Source: Paraburkholderia phenoliruptrix
GTDB taxonomy: Bacteria; Pseudomonadota; Gammaproteobacteria; Burkholderiales; Burkholderiaceae
NCBI RefSeq assembly: GCF_902859825.1
Contig: NZ_CADIKB010000016.1
Span: forward strand, 1-64,000
Direction: 5' to 3'
Length of the DNA: 64,000 nucleotides
Shown here: piece by piece, positions 61,635 through 64,000 of the stretch
Layout: the number at the start of each line of letters is the position of its first letter
Position numbering within the stretch: the stretch's first letter is position 1
Translations under genes and position numbers: made by a program
Notes under the pieces: model-generated
What the model saw: only the letters and a program-made list of their open reading frames with translations
Told to the model about the DNA's origin: nothing
Databases searched by the model: none

Positions 61635-63103
61635 GGCAAGTCGATCACAAAGCGTGTCACGTTCGAATCTTCCGCAAGGTAGGCGCGCCCACCATGCGCC
61701 GACGCAATCTCGCGGACGACGGCGAGACCGAGACCCGATCCCTCGGGACGGCCCGTCACGAACGGCTCGAAGATCCGCTCGCGCTCGGCGGGCCTCACGC
61801 CGGCACCATTATCGATGACTTCGAGCCTGAGCCGTTCACCGCCTTGCGCGACGGCGCAATACGCGCGGACCGTCACGTTCCCGCCTGACGGCGCGTGCCT
61901 GAGCGCGTTCACAAGAAGGTTGTCGAGCGCACGTGCCATCTGCGCGGGATCGAAAACGGGCCGCGTCGGATTCTGCGCAACTTCCGCGCCGAGCGTGACA
62001 TGTCTACTTTCGGCGCGCGATTCGTGCGTATGAACGATATCGTCGAGCCACGCGCGCAGATCGACCTCGCATGGGCGAACCGTCACCGATTGGGTCAGCG
62101 CCAGCAGGCTCGTTACTTGCAGCTCGATGCGCGCCACCTGCTCGATGATGGTCCTCAACGCGGCTTCGCGGCGTGCGCCGTCACCCGCCAGCGCGTTCTC
62201 GGCCTTGAGTCGCATCGCGCCCGCCGGATTGCGAATCTCATGCGCGATTTGCGCCGCCATCTTCCCCAACGTGCTGAACCGCTCGGCCTCTGCGAGTTGC
62301 CGGTTCAGCGCGTTGGCATCGTGCTTGAGTCGCTCGGCACGCTCCCCGTAGCGGTTAAGCGCATCGACGATCTGGTCGAGATCGCGTTCGCCAAAGCGCT
62401 CAAGCCGCTTGCCGCGCTCGAACCCACCGTCAGGTGCGAGCGCATGTTCGAGCCGTGCGAGGCTCTGTCGCCATCGCTTGAGCGTCAGCGCCAGAAACAG
62501 CGCCAGCACGACGATGACGGCGAGCACACCCGCCAGGATGGCGGCGGCGCGCTCGCCGTAGGGTCCAAGCGGCGGTCGGGCGCGCGTCAACGTCCATGCG
62601 AGCAGGTCCGCGTGTTGCGGGACCGGACAGGCGACCGCGAGCACGGCGTCCGTCCCGCTCAGCACCGTCTCTGACTGCAACTGCCGGGTACTGAAAGCGC
62701 TCTTCAGTGCACGGAGAATAAGTGGCGTCTCGGCTTCAGGAATATCGCGTTTAACGCCGCTGCCTCCATAGGTAGGAAATGCGTACGCAACAAAGCCGCT
62801 CGACGCATTCGAAGGCGGTTGACTGGTCCAGAAGCCGCCTTCTACACCGTCGGTCTGGAGCAGCACAAGATCGAGCACCGCGTGCATCAGATCGACGTTG
62901 GTTTCGCCGGAGCGCTGCATCGACAGGTCGTAGCGCGAGGCAATCGCGGTGCAAGCGGCCGCCGCTTGCTGCCTCGCGGTGACGACGCGCTCGCTCAGCG
63001 CCGACGACAACATGAGCCACACGGCGACACTCAGCAAACCGCACAGCACGGCGATGAGAATCCAGAGCGTGAGAAGCTGAGTGGAAAACGAGGGTCTCGG
63101 CAT
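61619..63103 (-). CDS. Membrane sensor histidine kinase (NtrB/DctB-like)
   Basis: A 494-residue kinase. Helix 1 (about 9-31) and helix 2 (about 186-208) frame a periplasmic sensor of about 150 residues. A HAMP-like linker follows, then the dimerisation box FSTLGKMAAQIAHEIRNPAGAMR with the phosphorylated His. The ATPase domain has NLLVNALRHAP (N box), EVIDNGAGV (G1) and GSGLGLAVVREIASAHGG (G2). It phosphorylates the response regulator encoded with it. The signal is unknown. The gene overlaps its partner's, so they are translated together. Confidence 0.92.
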   Translation of the reverse strand: MPRPSFSTQLLTLWILIAVLCGLLSVAVWLMLSSALSERVVTARQQAAAACTAIASRYDLSMQRSGETNVDLMHAVLDLVLLQTDGVEGGFWTSQPPSNASSGFVAYAFPTYGGSGVKRDIPEAETPLILRALKSAFSTRQLQSETVLSGTDAVLAVACPVPQHADLLAWTLTRARPPLGPYGERAAAILAGVLAVIVVLALFLALTLKRWRQSLARLEHALAPDGGFERGKRLERFGERDLDQIVDALNRYGERAERLKHDANALNRQLAEAERFSTLGKMAAQIAHEIRNPAGAMRLKAENALAGDGARREAALRTIIEQVARIELQVTSLLALTQSVTVRPCEVDLRAWLDDIVHTHESRAESRHVTLGAEVAQNPTRPVFDPAQMARALDNLLVNALRHAPSGGNVTVRAYCAVAQGGERLRLEVIDNGAGVRPAERERIFEPFVTGRPEGSGLGLAVVREIASAHGGRAYLAEDSNVTRFVIDLPWRPS

Positions 63104-63236
63104 TGAAGATCATGAACGAACGGCGACGGCGGAGTGTAAAGCAAGTCTCCTGCCAGGCACACGGCGCATTGGAGTGGAGAGTATGTTACCTGGCGATGAC
63201 GGGACCGCGTCCTGAGATGACTCCGTGTGCCACGCT

Positions 63237-64000
63237 TCACCGTGCGGCAATGTGCTTCGGAAAGCTCATCGCGACGACGAACCCACCGTCGGCTGCGTTG
63301 GAAAGCTCAAGCGCGCCGCCGTGATGGCGGACGAGGCGGCGCACGATGGCGAGGCCCAGCCCGCTGTGCATGGTGCCACCGCGCGCGGAATCGAGCCGGA
63401 CGAACGGACGCAGCACCCGGTCGAGGTCCGGCTCGGACACGCCAGGCCCGTGGTCGCGCACGACGAGTTCGTAATGCCCGTCATGCGCTCGCGTGACGAG
63501 CTCCACGGGCGGCTCGCCGTAGGTCAGCGCGTTCTCGACGAGGTTCGACAGAATGCGGTCTATATCCACGATGGGCAGCATGAAATCGCCCCCGGCGCGC
63601 AGATCGAGCGTCACGAGCGCATCGGTGTCCGCTGCGCCGCTGGGACTCAGTGCGTCGGTGTAATCGCGGCGACAGTAAGCATCCACGCTCGTCATGGGCG
63701 AACTTTCCGGACTCTCGCGTGCAAAGTCCAGAAACTGCGTGATGACGCGCGACATGGAGTCCGTGTCGCGCAGAAAGCCGTCGCGATCTTCGGGATCGGT
63801 CAGCAGGTCTGCGCGCACCTGCATGCGCGTGAGCGGTGTACGCAGGTCGTGCGCGATGCTGGCGAGCATCACGGCGCGCTCCCGCTCGGCGTCGGCCAGT
63901 TCGCGGGTCATGTCGTTGAAGTCGCCGATCAGCTCGCGCACCTCACGCGGTCCCCGCTTGCGCACGATGCTTGCGTGGTGCCCGGTTCGGTGCTCGCGCG
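63237..64000 (-). CDS. Sensor histidine kinase, EnvZ-like, 5' end outside the window
   Basis: The C-terminal part of a histidine kinase, with the frame open to the window edge. A HAMP end (GPREVRELIGDFNDMTREL), the H box MLASIAHDLRTPLTRMQ, the N box ILSNLVENALTYGEP, DHGPGV and GLGLAIVRRLVRHHGG are present. The order matches EnvZ-type kinases that pair with OmpR-type regulators. The partner gene should lie outside the window to the right, as the gene reads leftward. A stretch of about 130 bases separates it from the NtrB-like gene, so it is a different system. Confidence 0.9.
   Translation of the reverse strand, partial: REHRTGHHASIVRKRGPREVRELIGDFNDMTRELADAERERAVMLASIAHDLRTPLTRMQVRADLLTDPEDRDGFLRDTDSMSRVITQFLDFARESPESSPMTSVDAYCRRDYTDALSPSGAADTDALVTLDLRAGGDFMLPIVDIDRILSNLVENALTYGEPPVELVTRAHDGHYELVVRDHGPGVSEPDLDRVLRPFVRLDSARGGTMHSGLGLAIVRRLVRHHGGALELSNAADGGFVVAMSFPKHIAAR

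Noticed and set aside
1..64000. CRISPR array, tRNA, rRNA or insertion sequence
   Set aside because: No regularly spaced direct repeats, no cloverleaf with CCA-type end, no rRNA-like stretch and no transposase frame with terminal inverted repeats were found by eye.

Overview
The window looks like part of a Burkholderiaceae chromosome, most likely Paraburkholderia or Caballeronia and perhaps a secondary replicon. The evidence is high-GC coding sequence, many LysR regulators and MFS carriers, short divergent intergenic regions, and gene families typical of that group. I see no rRNA, tRNA, CRISPR array, insertion sequence or phage block. All assignments come from reading the translated sequence; no database search was run.

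Layout. 0.2-8.3 kb: a small superinfection-immunity-type membrane protein, a DUF2158 protein, a TetR/DHA2-efflux pair sharing an operator-like sequence, a PEP mutase/isocitrate lyase-family enzyme, OsmC, and a class III aminotransferase with a carboxymuconolactone-decarboxylase-family protein. An RpiR regulator shares a near-identical inverted repeat with the aminotransferase promoter. 8.4-18.7 kb: a membrane diguanylate cyclase, a glycogen-debranching-type glucosidase, a solitary MreB, an esterase, a second DHA2 carrier and glutaminase. 18.9-27.4 kb: a same-strand group of glmS, an N,N-dimethylformamidase-like gene, two AraC/GlxA-type regulators, a Wzx-type flippase and a GT2 glycosyltransferase, which suggests a small surface-glycan locus.

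27.6-41.8 kb: a complete hmf-type pathway for 5-hydroxymethylfurfural/furfural/2-furoate breakdown. It reads on the minus strand as hmfF-hmfG-hmfA-hmfB-hmfC-hmfD-hmfE-hmfH-MFS and is bracketed by two paralogous LysR regulators. GMC oxidase HmfH makes the furan acids. UbiD/UbiX-type HmfF/HmfG decarboxylate 2,5-furandicarboxylate. HmfD activates furoate, the molybdenum enzyme HmfABC hydroxylates furoyl-CoA, and HmfE leads to 2-oxoglutarate.

41.9-52.2 kb: a second catabolic unit controlled from one divergent LysR region. Leftward are a flavin monooxygenase, RidA, a DUF1028 Ntn-hydrolase-like protein and an ArgE-like deacylase. Rightward are a Rieske oxygenase with the E-S-Y-H-x4-H iron motif of the carnitine/betaine class and a four-gene polyamine/opine-type ABC importer. 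The substrate is not known to me. 52.3-58.6 kb: LysR, an M20 peptidase, an MHS-type carrier, an orphan sugar-type binding protein and another MFS carrier.

58.7-64.0 kb: two adjacent proteins, one exported and one not, each built from two copies of the same roughly 50-residue beta-rich unit. They lie downstream of a NtrB/NtrC-like two-component system. The exported protein has a good sigma-54 -24/-12 promoter and two upstream inverted repeats spaced two helical turns apart, centred near -86 and -107. This is the best candidate for an undescribed regulated system. The window ends inside a further histidine kinase gene.
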